Below are positions 18,690 to 26,234 of a stretch of 64,000 nt of DNA, in pieces. The DNA is taken from positions 3,596,109 to 3,660,108 of the forward strand of contig NZ_CP030040.1 of the NCBI RefSeq assembly GCF_003260995.1, given 5' to 3'. Origin of the DNA: Acetobacterium sp. KB-1 (GTDB lineage Bacteria > Bacillota > Clostridia > Eubacteriales > Eubacteriaceae). Under the pieces are notes generated by a model. That model saw only the letters and a program-made list of their open reading frames with translations, was not told the origin of the DNA and did no database searches. The position numbers and the translations under genes were made by a program. How positions within the stretch are numbered: the stretch's first letter is position 1; each line of letters begins with the position of its first letter.

Positions 18690-19226
18690 GGTATCAGGAT
18701 CAAAATGGTGGGCGTTATCGCCAATACTAAAACACCATTCGATATTGACATTGGCGATGTCATTATACCAGATGCGGAAAGTAGAAAAATTGGCGTACAG
18801 ATCAGTGGGTTTGAATCACCAAATATTTTCACTTATTCTCTTGAATCAACAGTTTCAGAGAAATGGGATGCAATCATAAGTCGGATGGAAACTACCAGTA
18901 GAATGAAAGATTATTATGATATCTATTACCTGGCAGACCATTACGATTTTGATGGAAAAATACTGAAGGATGCGCTTTTGAATACATTGAGCAATCGAAA
19001 AACTATTTTTGATGAAACCACGATTGTAAAAGTATCAGATATGTATAATGACGATGATATGCAAAAAAGATGGAAGTCATTTTCCAGGAATTCATTGGAA
19101 ATTGATCTGGAATTTAAAATTGTAGTTGATATGGTTGTTCAATTTATCGGAAAGCCGATGAATGCAATCATTAAGGAAGAAGATTTTTCTGAAGATTGGT
19201 ATTCAAAAGATAGAACTTACAAATGA
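18690..19226 (+). pseudogene. abiEii: AbiEii toxin, C-terminal remnant of a different subtype
   Basis: From GGT 18690 the frame reads GIRIKMVGVIANTKTPFDID, then IGDVIIP, IFTYSLESTVSEKWDAIISR and TTSRMKDYYDIYYL. This matches the C-terminal half of AbiEii nucleotidyltransferases, parallel to SILVEKLETIISR and TRMRDFYDIHSL in the first copy. The sequence is clearly divergent from that copy although the adjoining antitoxin is nearly identical. The N-terminal catalytic half with the DxD motif is deleted, so it cannot be an active toxin. The internal ATG 18705 is not preceded by a ribosome binding site. Confidence 0.75.
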
Positions 19227-19279
19227 GAATAAGACGGTGAATTCTTATCGCCCGAAATGATTGATGCGAGGTGAGATAA

Positions 19280-20524
19280 GTGAAATATGTTGAACTATTG
19301 GAAAAATACGAGGAATTATTGAGTGAAAACAAAAAGTTAAAAGCAACAATAGCGGATCTTAAATCAACGATCGCTGAGGAATCCACAGTTAACGGTATTG
19401 TTAAAGAAGCAGAAAATTTAACAAACGCTGAAGATACAATTGGTCTAACAAAAAAGAGTTCAACGTAGGAAAAACTTGATTTATTTCTATCGGTTTTCAG
19501 AGGCAGAACTGACGTTTGTGCCAAACGGTGGCGAAATAAGCCAGGCTATTCACCATACTGCTTTAATGACTTCAAACCAGGCATCTGTAATAAACCCCGG
19601 ACAAAGTGTACGGAATGTAAGCAAAGTAATTTTGCGTCACTGGACAGAAAACAACTGAAAAAACACTTGTTAGGGACAGAAAGAACCAGCCATATCAAAC
19701 AATTGGTTGAGCTTCAAAGTGGCAAAACCGTAAATGTTATTGAATTATCAGGCAATTTAACGGCGAAGAATAGAAAAAAAGCGGTGGAGAGTATCAGGGC
19801 AATTAAAAGTGGCGAAAAGTACGTGATTATCGCTACCGGAAAGCTAATTGGCGAAGGCTTTGATGAAGCAAGATTAGACACTTTATTTATGGTCATGCCA
19901 ATTGCGTGGAAAGGAACGATTGCTCAATATGCCGGACGACTTCATCGGAATTATGAAGGTAAAAAGGAAGTGCTTATCTATGACTATGTTGATGTCCATA
20001 TACCAGTTTTGGAACGAATGTATCATAAACGGTTAACGGCATACCGATCATTAGGATACAGTATAAAAACCAGTAGCAGTACGTCTGATCTTGAAAATGG
20101 TATTTTCGATGAATCAAATTATTTTGATTATGTATTGAAGGATATTGAAAGGGCAAAAAAAAATGTGTTAATTTCAAGTCCATATCTGCAGAAAAAGAAA
20201 ATTGAAAAAGTGAAAGACGTGCTTTTAAAAACATATTCATCAGGAATACGAGTAACCTTATGCACCAATGAAATTGTGGCTTTTCCAGATAAGCAAATGA
20301 ATTATATCAAAGCGATTATTGAAAAAATAAGCGGAAAAGGAATTGATGTGATTCAGATAAAAAATAACCGATATCGGTTCATGATTATTGATAGTAGAAT
20401 TGTCTGGTATGGCGGTATCGATATTCTGGGGAGATGCTTAAATGAGCAATCTTTAATTCGGATTGATAATGGGGCATTGGCAAATGAATTGACTGGTATT
20501 ATTTATGAACATATCAGTCAATAG
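19280..20524 (+). pseudogene. TOTE-type primase-helicase remnant with nonsense codon and large in-frame deletion
   Basis: The remains of a large helicase of the kind found in TOTE conflict systems (primase plus SF2 helicase, normally about 900-1000 residues). The frame opens at 19280 with a coiled coil (KYVELLEKYEELLSENKKLK). It hits TAG at 19466-19468, then continues with the signature FRGRTDVCAKRW and the cysteines of CNKPRTKCTEC. After HLLGTE it jumps, in frame, to the C-terminal helicase lobe: ATGKLIGEGFDEARLDTLF (motif V region) and QYAGRLHR (motif VI). A phospholipase-D-like tail (ISSPYLQKKK, RYRFMIIDSRIVWYGG) ends the frame. The primase and the Walker A/B lobe are gone. Domain identification is from memory of the family. 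Confidence 0.7.
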
Positions 20525-20754
20525 ATTAAAATACTTACTCCCGGGTGGCATTGCATGATAATCGGTTGGAGATCACCTTGCCAGGGAGGCTGTTGGATGA
20601 GGTTTCCATAAAAAAATAGGCTTAGATAAGAAAGTATATGAAGACAAAAAATGATGGTTGGCATTTTGTCTTTATCGTTCGTATAATGTATGCCCTAGAC
20701 CTACTGATTCGTAATCTCAGTAGGTCGAGGGTTCGATTCCCCCCGCTAGCTCCA
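20525..20754 (+). repeat. tRNA-Thr(CGU) 3'-half scar, copy 3, with leading intergenic DNA
   Basis: Bases 20700-20754 carry the anticodon arm (with a two-base TC insertion before TCAGTAGG), AGGTC, the T arm GAGGG-TTCGATT-CCCCC, CGCTAGC, T and CCA. The GTGTCGTAAA block of copies 1, 2 and 4 is not present upstream. Bases 20525-20699 contain no gene. Confidence 0.65.
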
Positions 20755-20774
20755 GTAAAATGATTATATTTTTG

Positions 20775-20812
20775 CAAAAGGAATGTCTTTAAACAGCCAT
20801 TCCTTTTGTTTT
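20775..20812 (+). terminator. Terminator attached to scar copy 3
   Basis: CAAAAGGAATG (20775-20785) pairs perfectly with CATTCCTTTTG (20798-20808), followed by TTTT. It is the strongest hairpin of the four scars. Bases 20813-20996 after it show no gene. Confidence 0.75.
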
Positions 20813-20996
20813 AAAATTGTTTTTGTACATTAATCACTTACCATTAACATCAATGCTACGCACTCCACGTGCTTTGAGGATTTAAAGAAGATGCTTGATC
20901 AAGTTTATATCCCCTTGGCGGCGGAGTATGTTTATAACTAAAATTTGAGTTTTACATGATAATCTATATTTTACCAATACTTTTGTTCATGTTGTT

Positions 20997-21815
20997 TTAC
21001 CTGCTTTTTTCCGAGCGGGCAAAAAGAAAGGTACCGATCATCAAACAAATCACGGTCAACACGACAATGGCGGTAAAGTTCACCACGGGATTAAATAATA
21101 CAACGCTTGCGTATTCCGGAGTTCCAGCGTAGACCACCGCGCGAACCAGGTCAAGGCAGTATGTCATCGGCATGGCATGGCTTAAGACATACAGAATGCC
21201 ACTGGAGTTATTAATTGGAATGATCGCTCCGGAAAGAAACATCTGCGGCATGGTGATAAGCATCACAGCAGTATTGGCTGTCTTATTGCTTTTGATAACC
21301 CCGATGATGATCATTGCCAGAGCGCCGCCGGAAAGGCACATCAGCGGTGATAGGATGAGAATCATCAGCAGCTGTCCGGGATTCAGGGTAATTCCCATGA
21401 TGATCCCAACAATTAAGGTGCCGGCCATACTGATAATAGCACCAAAGGATGAGCCGAAAATTTTACCGATCACGATCGAATAGCGCGAGACCGGAGAAAC
21501 CAGCATCTCCTGAGTAAAATCCGTGGTATGGTCTTCGACCAATGATGTCATTCCCATGGTTGTGACCATAAAAAGCATATTAACCATCATACCGACCATC
21601 ATAAATTTACTGTAATCGAAACGGAGTCCTCCCGTCATATTCTCAGCGAGGCTGCCGCCCAGCATCCCCATCATGATCAATGGCATGGCAAGACTCGTAA
21701 AAATTGTACCGGGTGACCGGAGTGCCAGAGTTATGTCCCTTAGAGCGATCGTGATAACGGCATTGATTTCTCGTTTGACTCTTGATTTTCTATTTGTCAA
21801 TGAAATTTCAGTCAT
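20997..21815 (-). CDS. ABC-2 type transporter permease
   Basis: Membrane subunit of an ABC exporter of the DrrB/ABC-2 type, 272 residues. About six hydrophobic segments are visible, for example TIFTSLAMPLIMMGMLGG, FMMVGMMVNMLFMVTTMGM and TAIVVLTVICLMIGTFLF, with the conserved EMLVSPVSRYSIVIGK loop after the second. Its start overlaps the upstream ATPase stop by 4 bases (ATGA), so the two are co-translated. The exporter is the probable target of the adjacent two-component system. The substrate is unknown; drugs or peptides are typical for the family. Confidence 0.85.
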   Translation of the reverse strand: MTEISLTNRKSRVKREINAVITIALRDITLALRSPGTIFTSLAMPLIMMGMLGGSLAENMTGGLRFDYSKFMMVGMMVNMLFMVTTMGMTSLVEDHTTDFTQEMLVSPVSRYSIVIGKIFGSSFGAIISMAGTLIVGIIMGITLNPGQLLMILILSPLMCLSGGALAMIIIGVIKSNKTANTAVMLITMPQMFLSGAIIPINNSSGILYVLSHAMPMTYCLDLVRAVVYAGTPEYASVVLFNPVVNFTAIVVLTVICLMIGTFLFARSEKSR

Positions 21816-22753
21816 GCTGCACCTGCCGTTTTGTTAATGTAATCCACATATGCGTCTTCCAGTGATGGCTCTTTAATTTCCAATACCGTCAGTTTGGTTT
21901 TAAGTTTGGAAATAATTTCCTGCGGCGTTCTGTTCTGATAAGGAACGATGATATGCGTATCCTTTTTATGTAACAATCCCAGCTCCGAAAGTTCACTCGT
22001 CAAGCTTATCCGGTCTTCGGCATCCAGAATAATTTCCTTGCGTAGCAGACTTTTTTTCATTTCCTCCGGCGAGCAACAGCTGGCAATCTGTCCTTTATTA
22101 ATAATGCATACCTTATCCACATGCTCAGCCTCGTCGATATAGTGTGTGGTTAAAAAAACCGTTGTCCCGTATTCTTTGCGGACATTATTAATGTATTCCC
22201 ACAGACTTCTACGGCTTACCGCGTCCAGTCCCTGCGTCGGTTCGTCAAGAAACAAAACGGCCGGTGTGTGCATGAGACTGCGGATAATCTCCAGTTTGCG
22301 TTGCATGCCGCCCGACATCTTTTTGACGGGCTTAAAGATGGTATCCCGAATTCCGACAATCTCGGCGAGTTCCATGACACGATTTTTATATTCTGCGGGC
22401 ATAAGCCGAAAGGATGGACGGTAACTGTACATCCCATATAAGCAAGCATGGAAGCGAATATTTTCCTCCGCTGAGAGCTGTAGATCGAGGCTGGGCTTTT
22501 GGAAGATGATCCCTACCTTATCCCGTACCTGCTTTGCTTCTTTTTCAATGTCATAGCCGGCAATCATTACGATGCCAGAAGTTTTGGACAATGTAGTGGT
22601 CAGGATCGAAATAGTGGTGGTTTTTCCGGCTCCGTTGGGACCGAGGAAAGCAAAAAACTCGCCTTCATCCACCGCAAAACTGACCCCCTTGACGGCCGGT
22701 GCTTTTGCTTTGTCATATTGTTTTATCAGATTTTCTACTTGAATCATCGACAT
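21812..22753 (-). CDS. ABC transporter ATP-binding protein (DrrA-like)
   Basis: Cytoplasmic ATPase of the exporter, 313 residues. Walker A is GPNGAGKTT, the Q loop is IIFQKP, the signature is KKMSGGMQRKLEI, Walker B is AVLFLDEPTQGLD and the switch histidine is in FLTTHYIDEAEH. The C-terminal 90 residues form the extra domain typical of drug-export ATPases (EIILDAEDRISLTSEL...IKEPSLEDAYVDY). The ATG at 22753 has AGGAGG upstream. It is the first gene of the transporter pair, 100 bases downstream of the histidine kinase on the same strand. Confidence 0.9.
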   Translation of the reverse strand: MSMIQVENLIKQYDKAKAPAVKGVSFAVDEGEFFAFLGPNGAGKTTTISILTTTLSKTSGIVMIAGYDIEKEAKQVRDKVGIIFQKPSLDLQLSAEENIRFHACLYGMYSYRPSFRLMPAEYKNRVMELAEIVGIRDTIFKPVKKMSGGMQRKLEIIRSLMHTPAVLFLDEPTQGLDAVSRRSLWEYINNVRKEYGTTVFLTTHYIDEAEHVDKVCIINKGQIASCCSPEEMKKSLLRKEIILDAEDRISLTSELSELGLLHKKDTHIIVPYQNRTPQEIISKLKTKLTVLEIKEPSLEDAYVDYINKTAGAA

Positions 22754-22853
22754 AAAAATAACCTCCTGTTTATTTACTTCGAAATTAGTTTAACAAAGTA
22801 ATTTAAACACAATATAAATGGCATTTAAACACAATGTAAATGCGAAAAAAAGT

Positions 22854-23927
22854 TTATCGGTCTTTGATGGAAAGCAACTTCGGCAGGGTGATCGTAAATG
22901 TTGTGCCCTTATTGATTTCGCTTTGCGGAGTAATTTGACCTTCATGCAATTCTACAATTTTTTTAGCGAGAGAGAGTCCGAGTCCGTTACCGCCGAGAGC
23001 CCGGTCGCGGGATTTATCGACCTTATAAAAGCGCTCAAATATATGGATCTGGTCTTCCGACCGGATACCGATACCGGTATCGATAATCTGACAGCACACC
23101 TTTGTTTGATCGGACGTCAATATAACGTGAATCATTCCACCTTCCGGCGTGAATTTTATAGCGTTATGGAGAAGATTCACCCAAACTTGAGACAGCAACC
23201 CCTCGTCGCCCTGGATTGATAATCTTTCCAAATCCACTTCCATCACAATATGCTTGGTGCTCCATTGTGGCTCTAACATCAGGGCAACATCCTCTAACTG
23301 CTTGTCGAGCCTGAATTCGATGAAGGATAAAGGTTCACCTCCAGTTTCCAGCGCTGATAGCTTCAGCAGATTATCACTTAAAGCGGACAACCGTTTGCTT
23401 TCGGTTTCAATGATACCTAAATAGCGATTTTTTTGTGCAGTTGTTAGGGTGTCGCTTTTTAATAATGCGGCAAAACCGCTGATGGAAGTCAGCGGAGACT
23501 GTATCTCGTGAGATACGTTGGAAATAAAATCCTGTCGTAGCTGTTCCATCGTGCCAAGTTCTTTCGCTATTTTATTGATTCCCTCCACCATATCGTTGTG
23601 GTGGTACTCATCCCAAGTCTCGATAAAGACGTCGAAATCCCCTTGGGCAATTCTTGTCATAGCGTTTAGTAATTGATTTTGCATAACATGATGCTGCTGG
23701 ATACCTTTTGAATACTTACTAGCGATTAATCTGGAAACGGATGCCACACATATAAATAAAATCATGCCAACGAGTCCTGAAATAATATGAGTCCAAAATT
23801 CCGAAGGCGTGCCGGTCCAGTGGTAAATCATAACTGTAATGCCATACCCGGCGGCAAAAGAACAGCCAAAAGTAAAAAAAAGTAAAGCTACTGAAATTGC
23901 GGCAGGAGGTCGTTTAGTCTGTTTCAT
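22854..23927 (-). CDS. Sensor histidine kinase
   Basis: Membrane sensor kinase of 357 residues. Two N-terminal membrane segments are present (AISVALLFFTFGCSFAAGYG and HIISGLVGMILFICVASVS), then a HAMP-like stretch and the H box FISNVSHEIQSPLTSISG with the phosphorylated histidine. The N box is VWVNLLHNAIKFT, the G1 box IIDTGIGI, the F box IFERFYKVD and the G2 box GGNGLGLSLAKKIV. Its start overlaps the response-regulator stop by 4 bases. The extracytoplasmic loop is very short, so it probably senses within the membrane, as kinases controlling drug-export ABC genes often do. Confidence 0.9.
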   Translation of the reverse strand: MKQTKRPPAAISVALLFFTFGCSFAAGYGITVMIYHWTGTPSEFWTHIISGLVGMILFICVASVSRLIASKYSKGIQQHHVMQNQLLNAMTRIAQGDFDVFIETWDEYHHNDMVEGINKIAKELGTMEQLRQDFISNVSHEIQSPLTSISGFAALLKSDTLTTAQKNRYLGIIETESKRLSALSDNLLKLSALETGGEPLSFIEFRLDKQLEDVALMLEPQWSTKHIVMEVDLERLSIQGDEGLLSQVWVNLLHNAIKFTPEGGMIHVILTSDQTKVCCQIIDTGIGIRSEDQIHIFERFYKVDKSRDRALGGNGLGLSLAKKIVELHEGQITPQSEINKGTTFTITLPKLLSIKDR

Positions 23928-24601
23928 GAGACCACCTCCAACCGGTATCCAAGACCCCGGATGGTGGTAATTTTAAAACCGGTCTGTTGCTCCGGAAAAC
24001 GATCGCGCAATCGGTTTACATGGACGTCTAACGTCCGTTCGTTTCCCTCAAAATCAACGCCCCAGATATCTTCAATCAATCGGTTGCGGGAAAATGTTTT
24101 ACCGGGAAAGCTTGCCAGCTTGAAGAGCAATTCAAATTCCTTCATCGGAATATCTTCATGTAAGCCATTCATTGTGATGCTGTGGCGGTTTCTATCGATC
24201 GTAACATTGCCGATCTGGATTATCTGGGATGCTTAAATTTTATAACGCCGCAACAGCGCCTGAACGCGTACGACCAATTCATCGCCTTCAAAAGGCTTGG
24301 TCAGATAATCGTCGGCGCCAAGTCCGAAGCCTTTTACCTTGTTTGCGAGCTCACCTTTGGCCGTCAGCATTAAAATCGGCATGTTTTCGTAATAAGAACG
24401 CAAATGACGACAGAGCTCAAAGCCGTCCATGTTCGGCATCATGATGTCGATAATTGCCAGATCAGGGTTATCAATATCGATATTTTGTAGCGCTTCATGT
24501 CCGTCTGCTGCCTCGCATACTTCAAATCCGTTGTTTTGAAGCAAAGCAATCACAAGTTCACGGATGTTTGAATCGTCGTCAACAATCATAATTTTACTCA
24601 T
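23924..24601 (-). pseudogene. OmpR-type response regulator split by an in-frame TAA
   Basis: The receiver domain starts at ATG 24601 after GAGGTG (SKIMIVDDDSNIRELV, phospho-acceptor in LAIIDIMMPNMDGFELC, MLTAKG, KPFEGDELVVRV). It ends with TAA at 24233-24235 in the linker after LRRYKI. The same frame then continues as the linker ASQIIQIGNVTIDRN and a complete winged-helix domain (MKEFELLFKLASFPG, FSRNRLIEDIWG, RTLDVHVNRLRDRF, TTIRGLGYRLE), stopping at 23924. Only the receiver would be made from the proper start; internal ATG 24172 could yield part of the DNA-binding domain. Apart from the stop the gene looks functional, so the loss may be recent or an error. Confidence 0.8.
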
Positions 24602-24865
24602 CTTTCATCACCTCTTCTAAATTGTATCATACCGATTTAAACGGAGATTAAACGAAGCAAAAAAATTGCAACTTTTGATTATTTCCTAATGTGGTGATAT
24701 ATGAGTGTTACAACTTCATTGTACCATTGCACAGCTTTATTATAACCTTGGTGACTACTTTGTGTGTTGAAATTGCTGGAGATGTCTATTATGAAAAAAG
24801 TATACAGCGAATAAGAGTACTTTGAAGCGTCAAAACGGCAGATAAAATTGGTATTACAAGTATTC
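24602..24865. other. Intergenic region upstream of the response regulator
   Basis: This A+T-rich stretch holds the promoter region of the minus-strand two-component operon. I see no gene and no confident -35/-10 pair. It forms part of a 670-base gene-free stretch (24602-25271) with scar copy 4. Confidence 0.35.
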
Positions 24866-24973
24866 TAAAAAAAGATAAAAGTGTCGTAAAGATGTCGTAT
24901 ATAAAGAATTGATGGCTTTAATAAGCCGTTTTATTGCTGATTCGTAATCAATAGGTTGGACCTGCCAGTCCAG
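24866..24973 (+). repeat. tRNA-Thr(CGU) 3'-half scar, copy 4 (degenerate)
   Basis: A GTGTCGTAAAGATGTCGTAT block (24881-24900) precedes an anticodon arm with CTGATTCGTAATCA (24936 onward), but the T arm is mostly lost, leaving AGTCCAGTAAAAATA. The order block, linker, anticodon arm, CCAGTAA, terminator matches copies 1 and 2, so this is a decayed member of the same series. It is also the outer edge of the accessory zone. Confidence 0.55.
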
Positions 24974-24990
24974 TAAAAATAGCACAAGTG

Positions 24991-25013
24991 AGCCGTTTTA
25001 TCGGCTTTTTTTT
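24991..25013 (+). terminator. Terminator attached to scar copy 4
   Basis: AGCCG (24991-24995) pairs with CGGCT (25002-25006) around TTTTAT, followed by eight T. After it, 25014-25271 holds only the leader of the lipoyl gene, with a TATAAT at 25174-25179 lacking a clear -35. Confidence 0.7.
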
Positions 25014-25271
25014 GTGTCGCAAATAAAGGAAAGCGGACAAAAAAACGCTTTATACTTCTAAAAAACCTGTTCAAAAAGTCCGCATGTTGAGCCGTTTTGT
25101 TTTGAAATTTCAAGATTAGAAAGGATGAGAAAAGGATGAAAAGAATTAGAAAAGATCAAAAAAGTCTGATAAATATAATAATTCAATCATCTTTTGGGAG
25201 GATGAATGCAATCGTTTAAAATGCTACGATTATTACGTAATAATGATCAAATAAATTTAGGAGGCGAAATA

Positions 25272-25505
25272 ATGGTAGAAGTCCAAGTTCCTATGATAGG
25301 ACAATCGGGAATGGATGTAAGAATTGAAGTATGGATGATTGAAGAAGGTGAACACATTGAAAAAGGAGAACCTTTGTACGAACTTTCCAATGAAAAACTC
25401 AATCAGGAGATTGAAAGCCCTGCCACTGGTACTTTAGTTAAAATTTTAGTGCCAGAAGGTGAGACTGTTGCTGTTGGCGATATACTTGCCCACATTGAAG
25501 AATAG
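25272..25505 (+). CDS. Stand-alone lipoyl-domain protein (E2 lipoyl part)
   Basis: A 77-residue protein consisting of a single lipoyl domain, the swinging arm of a 2-oxo-acid/acetoin dehydrogenase complex. The lipoylated lysine is probably K42 in LSNEKLNQEI (the usual motif is ETDKA), followed by SPATGTLVKILVPEGETV. The ATG at 25272 is preceded by AGGAGG seven bases upstream. An in-frame ATG at 25206 also has GGGAGG and would add 22 residues outside the domain. The catalytic part of E2 is the next gene, eight bases away. Separation of lipoyl and catalytic domains into two polypeptides, with no peripheral subunit-binding domain, is unusual. Confidence 0.85.
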   Translation: MVEVQVPMIGQSGMDVRIEVWMIEEGEHIEKGEPLYELSNEKLNQEIESPATGTLVKILVPEGETVAVGDILAHIEE

Positions 25506-25513
25506 GAGTTAAT

Positions 25514-26215
25514 ATGGCAGAGCCGAAAAGAATAAAAGAAAGTTATAAAATTTCTGGTGCACGTAAATTCATCGGGAAGAAAATGACAGAGAGCCTGAGA
25601 GATTATCCGCAAGGATCGGGATCGATTTATTTTCCAGTAGACGCAGTGCTTGACCTAAAAGATGAACTCAAGGCTCAAAATCCTAATGTAAGTGTTACCT
25701 CTGTATTTGTCAAGCTGGCAGCGGAGGCTTTAAAAGAACACCCGTTGATAAATTCAGCATTGATCGGTGATGAATTCTTTATTTATGATTCGATAAATAT
25801 TGCAGTGGGTATTGGTTTGCCCGAAGGAATTATGATGGTTGTTGTTAATGAAGCTCAAGATAAAGATGTTTTCCAAATTTCAGATGAGCTTCAAGACATG
25901 ATTGCAAAATTAAAAACAAAAAAACTCGGAATGGAACATATGATGAATTCTACTTATACCATAAGTAATATGGGGATGCTTGAAATAGACCAGGTAACAC
26001 CATTTTTGAATCCACCGGAAACGGGCATCATGGCCATTGGGACAACAAAAAAACAATTGGTTGTGAATGATGATGACACCACCAGCATTAAAAGAATGGC
26101 GTGTTTCAGTGTGACAATTAATCATGCAGCTATTGACGGATTTCATAGTGGCTTATTTCTAAAAACATTTAAGAAATATTTACTGGACCCAAAATCATTT
26201 ATGGGTTTGAAATAA
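25514..26215 (+). CDS. E2 acyltransferase catalytic domain protein
   Basis: A 233-residue protein equal to the catalytic core of dihydrolipoamide acyltransferases, which transfers the acyl group from lipoyl-lysine to CoA and forms the complex core. It begins directly with the domain (ISGARKFIGKKMTESL) and has VTSVFVKLAAEALKEHPLIN, NIAVGIGLPEGIMMVVV and TYTISNMGM. The usual active-site motif DHR-x-x-DG appears as INHAAIDG; the histidine and the DG are kept, the Asp and Arg are not. There is no lipoyl or subunit-binding domain; the lipoyl part is the preceding gene. ATG 25514 follows AGGAG. Confidence 0.85.
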   Translation: MAEPKRIKESYKISGARKFIGKKMTESLRDYPQGSGSIYFPVDAVLDLKDELKAQNPNVSVTSVFVKLAAEALKEHPLINSALIGDEFFIYDSINIAVGIGLPEGIMMVVVNEAQDKDVFQISDELQDMIAKLKTKKLGMEHMMNSTYTISNMGMLEIDQVTPFLNPPETGIMAIGTTKKQLVVNDDDTTSIKRMACFSVTINHAAIDGFHSGLFLKTFKKYLLDPKSFMGLK

Positions 26216-26234
26216 GAATATTGGAGGTAAATTA

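Noticed and set aside
19476-19658. A 60-codon open frame overlapping the TOTE remnant.
   Set aside because: It is out of frame with the clear FRGRTDVCAKRW cysteine signature and has no ribosome binding site.
6094-20754. Complete tRNA-Thr genes.
   Set aside because: Only anticodon arm to CCA is present in each copy; no D arm or 5' acceptor strand precedes any of them.
25014-25271. A sigma-54 promoter, as found before many acetoin operons.
   Set aside because: No TGGCAC-N5-TTGC-like pair is visible and no AcoR-type activator gene is in the window; only an isolated TATAAT occurs.
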